In this document: positions 9,743 to 19,900 of the stretch, one piece after another | How positions within the stretch are numbered: position 1 is the first letter of the stretch | How the letters are laid out: each line of letters starts with the position of its first letter | DNA from: an uncultured Prevotella sp. | GTDB taxonomy: Bacteria > Bacteroidota > Bacteroidia > Bacteroidales > Bacteroidaceae | Direction of reading: 5' to 3' | Length of the DNA stretch: 64,000 nt | NCBI GenBank assembly: GCA_947170725.1 | Contig: CAMVUM010000002.1 | Span: forward strand, 124,001-188,000 | The notes under the pieces: generated by a model | Database searches by the model: none | The model's input: the letters and a program-made list of their open reading frames with translations, nothing else | Told to the model about the DNA's origin: nothing | Translations under genes and position numbers: made by a program

Positions 9743-11281
9743 TTACTCTGCCATTACATCTCCAGCGTATTCAACCCAAGAGGTGCTTTCACCACCTCCC
9801 TTGGCCTGCCAAAGTGTGCCTTTTACTGCTGTTTCACCGATGCCGGGGCAGTCGGTGAGCAGATAGAACACACATCCGTCAGCAGGATTTTCGGGGGCTT
9901 CCTCTCCTTCATAGAGATGGTAGTGTACGGCTTCGGTGTTGATGTTGCCGTCTGCCGATGTCGCCTCACCGTTAATCCACACATGGCATGAGCCTTTCAG
10001 TGCGAGTGCATCCCATACGAGGATTGCTTCGCGTGTGGCTTCCTCGCCCTCCATGCGGTCACGGCTTGAATGCTCAGCCGAATACTGGTAGTGTACCAGT
10101 CGGTCGGGAGCGACGATGAACGCGGAGTTACTCCACTTCAAGCGGTCAAGTGTCGGGTCGTGCTTGAATTCGAGGTCTCCGAACACGGTATGGAAGTTCG
10201 TGACAACCCAGCCTACGGGATTGGTCTTGGTGGTAATCTGAATCTCCGGGTGCTTGGAGTAGTCGATGCACTGGATGTTCTCAAGGAAGTTCTTACCTGC
10301 AAGACAGATTACACTCTTCGGAACGTCCTCCCCGGTGAATACCATCTTGGCAAGGGCGATGATTTGCTCAACTGTCCACTTCCCTGCATGCTGAAGTTCT
10401 TTCTTTACCTGATAGCGCACACCCTCGGAGCAGTAGATGGTCTGAACACCTGCCTTGGGGGTCTGTACCGAGAACTTAGCCTTGCGTCCGGCATAAAGTG
10501 TTCGGTTGCCGCGAACCTTGAAGTTTGTGATGGCGGCTTCTGCGATGACAGCCTTGCCGAACGGAATACGCTTCTTCTGCGCTTCGTAGTAGTCAGATAC
10601 AATCTGATTCATGCCGCGCTTCTGAAGATACACCGTCTGAGCCTGCGGAACGATGAGGTCGGGGTCAACTTCTTTCTGTGTCTCGTAGAGCGCATTGGAA
10701 AGAATGATGAGGGTTGTTCCGGCAGGAATGGCAGGAGTGGTGCAGAACTCGTCCGATGTCTGCTGCTTCGGGCCGTTCACTGCGCGGACAATCGGGTTGC
10801 CCGATGCGGTGTCGTGACCTACTACGAAAAGCATCACATCCTTGCCCGGTGTCTTGGTCTTGCCGTCCTCGGCATAGCCGTCAACGCCCTTGACAAGCAG
10901 TGTGCCGTAGGGACGGGGGATGCTTGCATCGTTGGCAGGAAGAGGCAGGATGAACTGCTGTTGGCTACTTGCGGTCACGGCTGTAGTAGTGACTACGCTT
11001 GAACGAGGCTCGTCAATCATATAGTGGTCAACCTCCGGGCTGTTGACTTTGACTTTCTTCGCTTTGAGCATAAGCTGCATAAGCGGTGTGTCGTCACTCT
11101 TGAACTTGAAAAGTTCTTGGTCAAGGTCGCTCTGAACAAGGTTGCCCGGTCCTATGCCACCAGTCGCGTCTGCAACTGAACTGACGGTTGTGGGCGTGCC
11201 GGGAACTTGCGACTGCACTCCGGCTGTGCCGGGTGCCGGGGTGGGATTCTGCCCACCTACATTTACGGTTTCTCCGTCCAT
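9743..11281 (-). CDS. Major capsid protein
   Basis: This 512-residue protein lies directly after a scaffold-like gene and before connector-type genes, the usual place of the major capsid protein. The first about 45 residues are Pro/Gly/Thr-rich and flexible, ending in ATGGIGPGNLVQSDLDQELF. A mixed alpha/beta body follows, with a phage-capsid-like mid section (DLIVPQAQTVYLQKRGMNQI, VSDYYEAQKKRIPFGKAVIA). The C-terminal about 80 residues (from about EATREAILVWDALALKGSC) look like an extra beta domain. An HK97 fold is expected for tailed phages but cannot be proved by reading. The flexible N-terminus is nearly repeated in the small upstream gene at 11306-11476. Confidence 0.8.
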   Translation of the reverse strand: MDGETVNVGGQNPTPAPGTAGVQSQVPGTPTTVSSVADATGGIGPGNLVQSDLDQELFKFKSDDTPLMQLMLKAKKVKVNSPEVDHYMIDEPRSSVVTTTAVTASSQQQFILPLPANDASIPRPYGTLLVKGVDGYAEDGKTKTPGKDVMLFVVGHDTASGNPIVRAVNGPKQQTSDEFCTTPAIPAGTTLIILSNALYETQKEVDPDLIVPQAQTVYLQKRGMNQIVSDYYEAQKKRIPFGKAVIAEAAITNFKVRGNRTLYAGRKAKFSVQTPKAGVQTIYCSEGVRYQVKKELQHAGKWTVEQIIALAKMVFTGEDVPKSVICLAGKNFLENIQCIDYSKHPEIQITTKTNPVGWVVTNFHTVFGDLEFKHDPTLDRLKWSNSAFIVAPDRLVHYQYSAEHSSRDRMEGEEATREAILVWDALALKGSCHVWINGEATSADGNINTEAVHYHLYEGEEAPENPADGCVFYLLTDCPGIGETAVKGTLWQAKGGGESTSWVEYAGDVMAE

Positions 11282-11305
11282 GTCTTTAATTTTTTTGGTT
11301 GATTA

Positions 11306-11476
11306 TTACTTGGTATCGCGTTGTGCGAGGTTGCCCGGCCCTATGCCTCCGGTCGCGCTCGCGAGGTTGCTTACTGATGCCATTGCGCCGGGGACTTGCG
11401 TCCGTAACCCTGCGCTTCCTTTACTTGGCGTGATATGGCTGCTCACGACTTTCACTTTAACCCCATCCATAATCAT
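11306..11476 (-). CDS. 56-residue protein resembling the N-terminus of the major capsid protein
   Basis: The ATG at 11476 overlaps the scaffold stop as ATGA, so translation is probably coupled. The product reads MIMDGVKVKVV, then TPSKGSAGLRTQVPG, and ends ATGGIGPGNLAQRDTK. It lines up with the first about 52 residues of the capsid protein: MDG at the start, TP..G.AG...QVPG in the middle, ATGGIGPGNL.Q.D at the end. It then stops where the capsid protein continues. This is either a duplicated capsid arm kept as a separate gene or a remnant of a tandem capsid duplication. The intact frame, coupled start and amino-acid-level conservation argue for a functional mini-protein. Confidence 0.7.
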   Translation of the reverse strand: MIMDGVKVKVVSSHITPSKGSAGLRTQVPGAMASVSNLASATGGIGPGNLAQRDTK

Positions 11477-12213
11477 GCTTCACTGGCGAGGTCAAAGATT
11501 GATTGGCTCTTAGGTGCGCTACCGCCTCCAGCCTGTCCGTTCTTGCCGTTCAGAGGTGCTGTGCCGTCACCCTTATTGCTTTTGCGGTGTTGCTCGACAA
11601 TCTTACTGTTACGTCCTGCCACTTCGCCCTCTTCACTGGCATTGGCTACGTCCTCATCATGGTTTATTGCCTTGCAGGCCATGTCAAGCGTCTCCGCACT
11701 GAACTTGCCCATCACTCCGTCTTTCACTACTCCGAGCAGGAAATCCATCACAGCGTCAATCTGTTCATCGCTCATTCCACGCTCGGCCTGGAACTGACGT
11801 AACGTGTCAAGGGTTACGTCCATATTCTTGTCGTATTCCTCATCCAGTTTCTTGGATTTGGCGATACGCTCTACATACTCTTTATTGGCTTCGGCTATCT
11901 TGTCCTGCATTTCGGGATTGTCAAGTACATCCTTGATTTCCAGACCGAATGTGCGTACAAGTCCTACCACTGGGTCTTGTCCGTTGCGCCAGTCGTTGAG
12001 AAACTGCGCACTGCGCTCATCGGCTGCAAACATATCCGACAAAGTCTTTTCCCTGTCGCGGTAGCCTCCGAGTTCCTGCTCGTATTGGTCGTAATCATCG
12101 GAAATCGTGCCGTAGATTTCCTCGTCATCCTCGAATTTCTTTTCGGGATATTTCTTGCGCAGTCGTTCCAAATGTTGGTCGCGTCTGCTTTTAACTTCTT
12201 CTTTATCAGCCAT
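11473..12213 (-). CDS. Putative capsid scaffold protein, 246 aa
   Basis: The protein is strongly charged and helical throughout, with long Glu/Lys/Arg/Asp-rich coiled-coil stretches (EVKSRRDQHLERLRKKYPEK; DKIAEANKEYVERIAKSKKL) and a basic, Gly/Asn-rich tail. This composition, and the place directly before the capsid genes, is typical of phage scaffolding proteins. The start was set at the ATG at 12213 because an upstream in-frame GTG (12249) would place the N-terminus almost on the -7 promoter element at 12252-12259. It shares an ATGA overlap with the following mini-gene. Confidence 0.7.
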   Translation of the reverse strand: MADKEEVKSRRDQHLERLRKKYPEKKFEDDEEIYGTISDDYDQYEQELGGYRDREKTLSDMFAADERSAQFLNDWRNGQDPVVGLVRTFGLEIKDVLDNPEMQDKIAEANKEYVERIAKSKKLDEEYDKNMDVTLDTLRQFQAERGMSDEQIDAVMDFLLGVVKDGVMGKFSAETLDMACKAINHDEDVANASEEGEVAGRNSKIVEQHRKSNKGDGTAPLNGKNGQAGGGSAPKSQSIFDLASEA

Positions 12214-12251
12214 TATTTTGAAAATCTTATGGTTGGGGTTATAACTCACTG

Positions 12252-12259
12252 CAAAAATA
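12252..12259 (-). promoter_or_regulatory. -7 promoter element for the head/fibre operon
   Basis: On the minus strand this reads TATTTTTG, matching the Bacteroidetes -7 consensus TAnnTTTG, 39 bases before the scaffold start. No clear -33 element is seen at the usual 19-21 base distance, so phage-specific activation is possible. Confidence 0.5.
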
Positions 12260-12307
12260 GTCCTTACTTTGGGGAACTGACTTTTAACTTTTGTGACGCA
12301 TTTTTAG

Positions 12308-12315
12308 TAACTTTG
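12308..12315 (+). promoter_or_regulatory. -7 promoter element for the terminase genes
   Basis: TAACTTTG followed by C matches the TAnnTTTG consensus, 30 bases before the ATG of the first terminase-pair gene. It is divergent from the head-operon element 50 bases away. A well-spaced -33 element is not obvious. Confidence 0.5.
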
Positions 12316-12345
12316 CATTGAACCAATTAGACTGCAGTGCAATGG

Positions 12346-12795
12346 ATGGCTAAGTATTTCGGCTCTATAATGGATTTCACCCAAGAACGCAACGATGACA
12401 TCATGCGTGCCTATCGGGTGCAACTCGCCAAGGCGAACTACATTGTCATGCCCGAAATATTCCGTCTTGTCGCTGAATCCCCGGCTTCGCGTTTTTGGGT
12501 TTCCGAGGAACGTGCCGCGGTTGAGGTATCAAGAATGTTGGTCGGCAAACCTTTCTCTCGCATGAGAGCCAACAAGCGTGAGATGTTTGAGGAGATATAC
12601 CGAAGATACCTGTTGCTTCGCGAGAAGCATCCCGATAAATCTGTCTATGAATTGGTCTCAAAGGTTGTGCGCCAACCTGCTCCAAAGTTCTATCTGACAC
12701 CTCGCACTGTCGGAGAATTTATTTATCGCATTCGCAATGGATGGTATGACAAGCAATACAACCGATATAGGGATATTGAAAAACTTATCGACTGA
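12346..12795 (+). CDS. Putative small terminase subunit / DNA-packaging protein, 149 aa
   Basis: This small, basic, helical gene lies directly before the large terminase and overlaps it by up to 59 bases. The ATG at 12346 (MAKYFGSIMDFTQERND) was chosen; an in-frame GTG nine bases upstream is less likely. The protein holds helix-turn-helix-like stretches (SPASRFWVSEERAAVEVSRM; PRTVGEFIYRIRNGWY) and many Arg/Tyr residues, fitting a DNA-binding packaging factor. No family is recognised with certainty. The gene at 37229-37606 carries a terminase-like motif as well, so which of the two is the functional small subunit is open. Confidence 0.55.
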   Translation: MAKYFGSIMDFTQERNDDIMRAYRVQLAKANYIVMPEIFRLVAESPASRFWVSEERAAVEVSRMLVGKPFSRMRANKREMFEEIYRRYLLLREKHPDKSVYELVSKVVRQPAPKFYLTPRTVGEFIYRIRNGWYDKQYNRYRDIEKLID

Positions 12796-14908
12796 CAAGG
12801 CTATCTGCTCCGCTGTGAAAAATATGCTTGCAGAGAATGACAGACGTAATGAGCGGATGTATGCGCCTTTCAATCCAATCTCCGGGCAAGGCTCAATCGG
12901 AGAGCGGAAACATGTTGTCATATCCGATTTTGCCATAAAGGAGCAATGGCTACCTATTGACATGTTCAACATTCCTTTCGTGCGCAAACTTGTCAAAGCA
13001 GGGTCGATCCACAAATTTCTTTCTGATGTTCTCCATGTAGAGCCAAATGAGGCTGACCACAGCAAGGTGGCACAGAAACTCATTAGGCTACGCTATCGCC
13101 ATGACTTCCCTTTTTGGGCGGCTACACTTGTTTGGATTCATAACAAGGACGCTGGCTCTGATGTACTTTTCCGGCTCCGTTATCCTCAACGCATATTGGT
13201 TTCGCGGTTTGAGGAGAAGCGCAGGGCAGGTATGCCTATACGTCTTATCTTGCTCAAAGCGCGTCAGTGGGGTGGCTCTACAACTACGCAACTCTATATG
13301 GCGTGGTTGCAATTCCTCCACAAACGCGGTCTCAATTCTCTTATTATCGCTCATCAAGGTGCGGCCTCCGATGAAATCAAGGATATGTTTGACACTATGA
13401 TTAAGGAATATCCACTTGAGATGCTTCACGAAATGGGCGAGCAATACAACGAGAATGAGCCGAAGATGATAGGTGTTGGTAAGTCCGGCTCCACACATCG
13501 TGTTCCTCAACGCAACTGCAAGATTAAGATTGGCACTGCCGAACGCCCCGATGGTTGCCGTGGCGGTGCTTACTCGCTCGTCCATCTTTCCGAGGTCGGC
13601 ATTTGGAAAAAGACCGAGGGTAAATCTCCCGAAGATATTGTGCGCTCTGCATGTTCGGGTATTCTGCTCAAACCTTACACCATGATTGTGATGGAATCTA
13701 CAGCCAACGGCACAGGCAATTTCTTCCATACTGAATACTCAGCGGCTGCTGACCCCAAGATACCATCCCAATATGATGCCCTTTTCATTGCTTGGTTTGA
13801 CATTGAGCAATACTCACTGCCTTTTGAGAACTCCCAAGCATTACGCGCATTTGCAACCGGTCTGTATGCAAACCGCGAGAACGATAATGTGATGTCCACT
13901 CGCGAAGAATGCGGTCGTTATTTATGGTGGCTGTGGGAAAAAGGAGCGTCACTTGAAGCTATAAATTGGTATGTGCAGGAACGTAGCGGTAAGAACGACC
14001 ACGGGGTTATGGCTTCCGAGTACCCTTCAGATGATGTTGAGGCTTTCGTTCATTCCGGGTCAATGGTGTTCGACAAATACCAAGTTGAGGAGTTCGAGAA
14101 AGGTTGTCGTCCTCCGCGTTTCATCGGGGATGTATATGCCGACCGTGACGAGGGCAAGGACGCTCTGAAAAATCTCCGCTTCCATGAGGATAGGCAGGGA
14201 CAGTTATGGGTATGGGCGAAGCCGGAAACGGATGATGAATACGACATCCCCAACCGCTACCTTACGATTGTTGACGTTGGCGGTCGATCTGCTAAAGCTG
14301 ACTGGTCTGTTATCCTCGTGATTGACCGCATCAACATGATGGATGATAATGGCCGCCCTGCCGTTGTCGCCCAATGGTACGGACATTGTGACATTGACCG
14401 TCTTGCTTGGAAAGCTGCGCAGGTAGCCGCTTACTACGACAACTCTCTGCTCGTGATTGAGTCCAACACACTGGAGACACATGACCGTGAAAGGCAGGTT
14501 GAGGGCGGCGACCAGTCGTTGTATATCCTCAATCAGATTTCAAGCATATATCCAAATCTCTATGCCCGGCGTCAGTCCGAAGATGAAATTAGGCAGGGCA
14601 TACCGCGAAAATACGGCTTCCACACCAACATCGCCACAAAGCCAATGATTATCTCAACGCTCATCAAATGTATCCGTGAACATCTTTATACTGAACGCGA
14701 CAAGCGTTGCCTTGATGAATATCTTGTATATGAGCGGAAACAGAACGGCTCTTACGGTGCGATTGTAGGCAAGCATGACGACTTGTTGATGACACGCGCC
14801 ATTGGTCTGCATATATGTTTCTACGAAATGGATATGCCTCGTCTTGTCCTGCGGGGGCAGTCAAGGGTGAGCAAAAGAAAAGGCCCCGTTTCCGAGGCCG
14901 TTTTCTGA
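12737..14908 (+). CDS. Large terminase subunit (ATPase-nuclease DNA-packaging motor)
   Basis: This 723-residue packaging motor translocates phage DNA into the procapsid and cuts it. The ATPase half has a Walker A-like motif KARQWGGST at about residue 180, a Walker B-like YSLVHLSEVG and the coupling motif MESTANG. The RNase H-like nuclease half has its metal-binding acidic residues in TIVDVGGRSAKADWS, VIESNTLE and GKHDDLLMTRAIG. The length is somewhat above the usual 450-700. The frame begins within the preceding gene; a later in-frame ATG at 12824 (MLAENDRRNERMY) avoids the overlap and is a real alternative. The gene converges on the portal gene with only 12 bases between stops, so the two transcripts probably overlap. 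Confidence 0.9.
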   Translation: MDGMTSNTTDIGILKNLSTDKAICSAVKNMLAENDRRNERMYAPFNPISGQGSIGERKHVVISDFAIKEQWLPIDMFNIPFVRKLVKAGSIHKFLSDVLHVEPNEADHSKVAQKLIRLRYRHDFPFWAATLVWIHNKDAGSDVLFRLRYPQRILVSRFEEKRRAGMPIRLILLKARQWGGSTTTQLYMAWLQFLHKRGLNSLIIAHQGAASDEIKDMFDTMIKEYPLEMLHEMGEQYNENEPKMIGVGKSGSTHRVPQRNCKIKIGTAERPDGCRGGAYSLVHLSEVGIWKKTEGKSPEDIVRSACSGILLKPYTMIVMESTANGTGNFFHTEYSAAADPKIPSQYDALFIAWFDIEQYSLPFENSQALRAFATGLYANRENDNVMSTREECGRYLWWLWEKGASLEAINWYVQERSGKNDHGVMASEYPSDDVEAFVHSGSMVFDKYQVEEFEKGCRPPRFIGDVYADRDEGKDALKNLRFHEDRQGQLWVWAKPETDDEYDIPNRYLTIVDVGGRSAKADWSVILVIDRINMMDDNGRPAVVAQWYGHCDIDRLAWKAAQVAAYYDNSLLVIESNTLETHDRERQVEGGDQSLYILNQISSIYPNLYARRQSEDEIRQGIPRKYGFHTNIATKPMIISTLIKCIREHLYTERDKRCLDEYLVYERKQNGSYGAIVGKHDDLLMTRAIGLHICFYEMDMPRLVLRGQSRVSKRKGPVSEAVF

Positions 14909-14920
14909 TTGCTGTGTCTG

Positions 14921-16879
14921 CTATGCTGCACGAAGCATATTTTCTGCTTGCTGTACTGCTTCCATGTTTGCACCCTGCTGTGCTTGCTGTATGAGTTCGG
15001 GCGACAAGCCATCGGGCATCCGTCCCTGCTCCAGTTGCTCGCGTTGGCTCTTGATGCTCTGCAACAGTTCGTCCGCAAATGGGAAATCGCCATGCTCCAG
15101 TAGTTGCTCCACACTGATTGCCTTTGCTTTCCACAACTGCATGAGCATGTCGTTGGACATTGCCCGGTACGCCGGGGTAGCAGTGCTTTCCACGATGGAA
15201 AGGTCAAACTCGACATCGCGGATTTTCCGTGGGTCATATTCCACAATCGCGCTGTTCTTACCTGCGATGTTGAATACTCGCGGTGTGTCGTAGAACTGCT
15301 GTATATTCTTGACATCCTTATATGCTCCGTCACGGATGAATGAGGAGAACGAATCAAGCAGGTCAAGCAACGAGGTCGTGGCGTTCTGCGCCTGTTGGTT
15401 GTAAAGGCTTGCCGACATTCCCGAATATCCGGGTTTGCCCTGCAACGCTCCGTTCACACCCGATATGTCCTCAAAGAATTTCAGCTGCATGTTCAGCAAC
15501 TCCGATATTCCTATTTGAGTGCAGTTATTGGCTATCTGCTGTGGAATGGTACGTCCGTCCTTGGGAGACTTCATTACGATTACTCCATTGAACCGTGCCC
15601 ATTCATCCGCAATATCATCCATACTCATGCCATCGGGCAGACATTCTTCGGGGAAGAGTAGCACACCTTTTGCGCTCGCCCTCATTATCCAGTCATACAT
15701 CGTGATGAGGCGGTTGGTGTACCGCTGTTGGTCGATCACGTTGCTGACAAACGAATGAATCTCTCCGTCTATAAACGGATATGCCTTGAATACATAAGGG
15801 TGGCTCTTGTGTTCGTATGGCGTCTCCCCCTCGTCCAATATGTCGCCAAAGGGAGTGAGGTAGTAGTAATACCAGTATGAGTCCATGAACCACTCATGCT
15901 TTATCAGAGGCACTTCGCTTTCATCCATACCCATTTCGGCTGCCATCTGCAAGCGGTGGCGGTTCTCACTGCCGACAAATTCCTCAAAATCCTCAATGTC
16001 TATCTTGAAAACATCGCCATTGTTCACATCGTGGCATCGGTATCGTGGTTTGCTCTCTTTGCGCCAAACCTCAATCACGCGACATCGGGTCGTGTCTCTC
16101 GGCACAAGGAAATCGTAATAGCCTTGCAGGGGATAACCGAAATCGTCATAGGCAGAACCTAACACGTTGCGGTCTCTTGCATACTTGTATATTTCAGCAA
16201 GTCGGGAATAGTCCGCAGGTTGATGTGCGAAGCGTCCGCAAAGTTCCTCAAACGAAATGTCATGTACCTCACCGAGGCAACTCACATCCCAACCTCGGAA
16301 GTCGCGCATGTTGTTGTCGATGAAAAAATTGTTCGGCTGAACATAATCCGTCCAGCAGTCCAGTTTATTATCGCGCCAACCATACCATTTCCTCTGCACC
16401 ACAAAGCCGGAGATTAGGAACTCCTCCATGCATCGGGCGTTAATCTCGGTCATTCGGTTGAGCTGCATATTGCACTGGAGTACGGTTGACATGGTTTCGC
16501 CATACTTCTGCTCGTCTCGGTCTCTGGCCGTGCAGGTAGGCTCTTTAGCCTGACTGCGATAGACACCAAGGACAGCCTGCACCATTCGCCGGATAAGGTT
16601 ATTCTTCAGCGGAATGTTACCCTGCGACTTGATGTAGTCCTCCTCTTTCATCATCTTGCCCTCAACGCATATCACATCATCCCACTGCTTGCCGTAGGTG
16701 TAATTCTTGTTGCGTTCTCGGTCGGTTCTGAATGTCTCCATAGCCATCCAGTAGGTCTGCGCTTCCCACAATACGTCAAAGGCGCGGCTGTTGCCAAGCA
16801 TCTGCTTCGCGTGTCTCACGCTGTCAAGTTCGCTCTTGGGGAGTACACGGCTGACCTTATGTAGTTTCTTTGTTGCCAT
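14921..16879 (-). CDS. Portal protein
   Basis: This 652-residue protein has portal features: an N-terminal region beginning after a short basic segment, and a conserved early helix-rich core (NLIRRMVQAVLGVYRSQAKE). A central beta-rich clip/stem region follows, including WFMDSYWYYYYLTPFGD and YVFKAYPFIDGEIHSFVSNV. A Gln-rich helical C-terminus (QAQQGANMEAVQQAENML) fits a barrel or crown. Length and layout suggest the P22-type portals of podoviruses (inference). The portal forms the dodecameric DNA gate at one capsid vertex. It is the last gene of the leftward block that includes the giant polyvalent gene, separated from it by a hairpin. Confidence 0.8.
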   Translation of the reverse strand: MATKKLHKVSRVLPKSELDSVRHAKQMLGNSRAFDVLWEAQTYWMAMETFRTDRERNKNYTYGKQWDDVICVEGKMMKEEDYIKSQGNIPLKNNLIRRMVQAVLGVYRSQAKEPTCTARDRDEQKYGETMSTVLQCNMQLNRMTEINARCMEEFLISGFVVQRKWYGWRDNKLDCWTDYVQPNNFFIDNNMRDFRGWDVSCLGEVHDISFEELCGRFAHQPADYSRLAEIYKYARDRNVLGSAYDDFGYPLQGYYDFLVPRDTTRCRVIEVWRKESKPRYRCHDVNNGDVFKIDIEDFEEFVGSENRHRLQMAAEMGMDESEVPLIKHEWFMDSYWYYYYLTPFGDILDEGETPYEHKSHPYVFKAYPFIDGEIHSFVSNVIDQQRYTNRLITMYDWIMRASAKGVLLFPEECLPDGMSMDDIADEWARFNGVIVMKSPKDGRTIPQQIANNCTQIGISELLNMQLKFFEDISGVNGALQGKPGYSGMSASLYNQQAQNATTSLLDLLDSFSSFIRDGAYKDVKNIQQFYDTPRVFNIAGKNSAIVEYDPRKIRDVEFDLSIVESTATPAYRAMSNDMLMQLWKAKAISVEQLLEHGDFPFADELLQSIKSQREQLEQGRMPDGLSPELIQQAQQGANMEAVQQAENMLRAA

Positions 16880-16894
16880 ATTGTCTGTTTAATG

Positions 16895-16930
16895 GGGGAC
16901 GATGCAAAGTTAATCACTCACATCGTCCCC
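16895..16930 (-). promoter_or_regulatory. Hairpin with promoter-like loop between the giant gene and portal
   Basis: A perfect 10-bp inverted repeat (GGGGACGATG at 16895-16904, CATCGTCCCC at 16921-16930) encloses a 16-base loop. On the minus strand the loop and right arm carry TAACTTTGC, a match to the -7 consensus. The element could end or attenuate the long giant-gene transcript while starting a separate portal transcript. Confidence 0.5.
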
Positions 16931-16940
16931 GGTCGTTTAA

Positions 16941-19900
16941 CTATTGTTGCGCGTTTAGTTCCTCAACCATACTTTTTTTGAGACTGACTATTGCTCTCAC
17001 AAGGCTGTCACGCTGTGCAGGGGTCGCTGACCTAAGCCATTCCTTGGTCGCTTCGTCTATGTCGTGCTTGTACGATTTGACTATTTCGTACCGCTCATAT
17101 TCGGGTGTCTGCTCCAAGTCTGCCAGTTGGTCATAGTAAGCATCCTCATCGGTATCTTTCAGTTTGCGGATTTCCGAAACACGCTTCTTTGTTGCGTTAT
17201 ATTCCTCGATCCATTGTCCGATGTTCGGTGTGGACAGTTCATCGGTCTGTCGTCCGAGCCGCTCTTTGGCAAGAGTGTTGCTCTTTTTGCGATGCTTCTC
17301 CATCTGCTTCTCACGACCCTCATCTGAGTATGCCCACCCGGTGAGTGGTGCGTTGCGTCTTGTCTTGTATCGGGCGTATCGTTCTGCGATTTCCTGCGGT
17401 GTCATCCGGCTTGCCTCATCTCCACTCGCACCCAACTCGTCAAAATATATCTTGTCAAGCTGACTTTGCGGACAGTTGATTACACGGCTTATCAACAATG
17501 CACATTCTCTCTGTGAGTTCGCGTCATCACCACACGCATCTATCACGGCTACCACGGCATCGGTCAGTGATTGCGGATTCACACCCAATGCCGACTGCGC
17601 AAGTAGGTTCACCACATCATTCATCGCGGCTACATTATCCTTACCCATCTTGCGGTAGATGGTAGCGAGGTCTCCGGCAAGGGGCATTTCCTTTGTAAGA
17701 TTGCTCCAGTTGTCGTCTCCATTGAGCCACATCTGTCCGGCTGCACTATATACGTCACCGCCAGTCAGACCCTCTACGCTTCCGAAGTAAGTGTGGTTGA
17801 AAATATCATCCCACATTTTGTCCTTTTCTTCTTCATCGTCTCCGAGGAGAAGGTAGGGAAGATATGCGCCCATGTTCCATGCGAGTTGCAGGATAAAGCC
17901 GAATACAGCCACACGCGCCAAGTCGCGCACAATTCCTCTGCGATATTCGCGTTTGGCTTCTTTGTCTGCTGTGTCGGGGTCTATGCCGTCTCTGCGCATC
18001 TGCTTTGCCATGAACTCCTCACTCAATCCCTCATATCCCGATTGAAGTCTCCGGGAGAGATTGCGGATTGCGTCAAACTGCTGTCGTGTGTATGACATAG
18101 ATGAGTTGCGGAACACAGTAAACAGCACACTCAACCAAGAGCGGTCAACTTGAATAGTCGAGAGGAACGCACCCTCGCTTGACTGTTGTGTCTGATTGAA
18201 TAGGATTGTCGCATCCTGTCTGGCCCGCTTGTCGGCTTCTGCTTCATTCATACCCCAACGAAGATATTTCTTCTTCTTGGTCTGATACATCGAGTGTGCG
18301 CCTATTGATACCGTCAGCGCATCTACAAATGCGTTAGGCGACATACCTACACGCGATGCCAACTGCACAACTTTACTTCGCCATGCTTTCCAGTCCATTT
18401 CAGATTTCAGCAGACGCGGGTCTCCTGCCATGCGGCTTGTCCATCGTTTCTCAAACAATGGCAGATTTTCCATGCTCCAGTTCCATGCTTTCCACGGAGT
18501 GGCGATATTCTCTGCGAGATACAGAGGATTGCTGTCTGAAAGATAGGCTGGCATGGAGAGGAACTGCTTCAATGCGGTGAACACACGGAAACTTACCTTT
18601 GCGGCTGTCACACCCTTGGCGATGTTCACTGCGGCCTTGTCAAGAGCTGCAATCGGTGGGCGGTATGCACCTGCGGCCATACTGCACACATTGCGGAAGT
18701 TGTTCCACAGCGTCTTGCCTCCACCATACATACTGCTCATGTTCATCACTTGGTTTCTGAATCGCTTGTATGACAGCAGGGTGTTGAGGTCGCGGTTGAA
18801 CTCTGCGAACGCTGCCCACCGTTCCATCTGCTGAAGGTGGTCAAGTATCACGCTGAACGCATTGGCACCGGTCACGTCAAGGGCGAGGTTATTGCGTCTG
18901 CGCTTGATGATGCTCCCTGTTGAGGTGGCAGGGAGGGCGGTATCAGTAGTATCGTCTGCTACGTCCACCTCCTCCAATCGGGCATTGGCAAGTATCTTCA
19001 ATGGGAAGTAGTTCTCTATTGCGGCCATACTCGCACCGAACATTCGCTTGTGTACCTCGTTATATTCGTTACGCTTCTCAACCAAGAACTCCTCCTGCAT
19101 CCAGTCGGCAAGTTCAAGGAAGTGTGGATCGAGGAAATTCCTGATGTTCTCAATATCACTCTCGGTGATGCCCATCTTGCGCAGTTTCATACGTCCGTCC
19201 GACATCTTGTCAGCCATATAGATATAGAGCAGGTTACCTTGCGTCAGTTCGTGGTCTTTAGGCTCGCCTCCGTCCCAAAAGCGTACATTTGCTTTCGGAA
19301 ACTTGCGGTCGATAGTAAACAGGTCTCCCCATTTCATGTTGCGCCCATATACTTCACTGACTTTCTCGTCAAGGCGTTTCAATGCATCGCGGTAGCCTGT
19401 GTACTCCCTTTCGGTAGCATCTACCCATCCACGCATGTAACGGTTCCACAGATAACCCTCTCCACGCACATTCTTCTGCCCGAACATTCTCAGCATCTGG
19501 TCAAATGTGCCGAGAGGTGCAAGCAGGAAGCGCACCGCACTGTTGTTGACGAGTTTCTGAATACGGTCATTCTTGTGGTGTTCGTCCGTGGGTCTGCCCT
19601 GCATATCAGAGTTGGCGTTGTGGTGGATGGCCTCAACACGCTCTTTCTCTGCCTCGCGCCAAGCCTTGGCTCGCTCTATACTCTCCGACATAACGCCACC
19701 GACCTGCTCCACAAGTTCGTGGTAGGCTTCGGCTCGCTCTATCTTATTCTGTCTGATTGCGTCCTCGGTCGCGATGACATACTGCTTGTAGGCCGCATCG
19801 TCCATCTGACCTGCATCCTTGTCGGCTTTGGCTTGTCTGATGCTTTCTCGCAGTGCTTTTTCTTCGGCTTTGCTCTCTGTGACATTCTCAACAAACTGAC

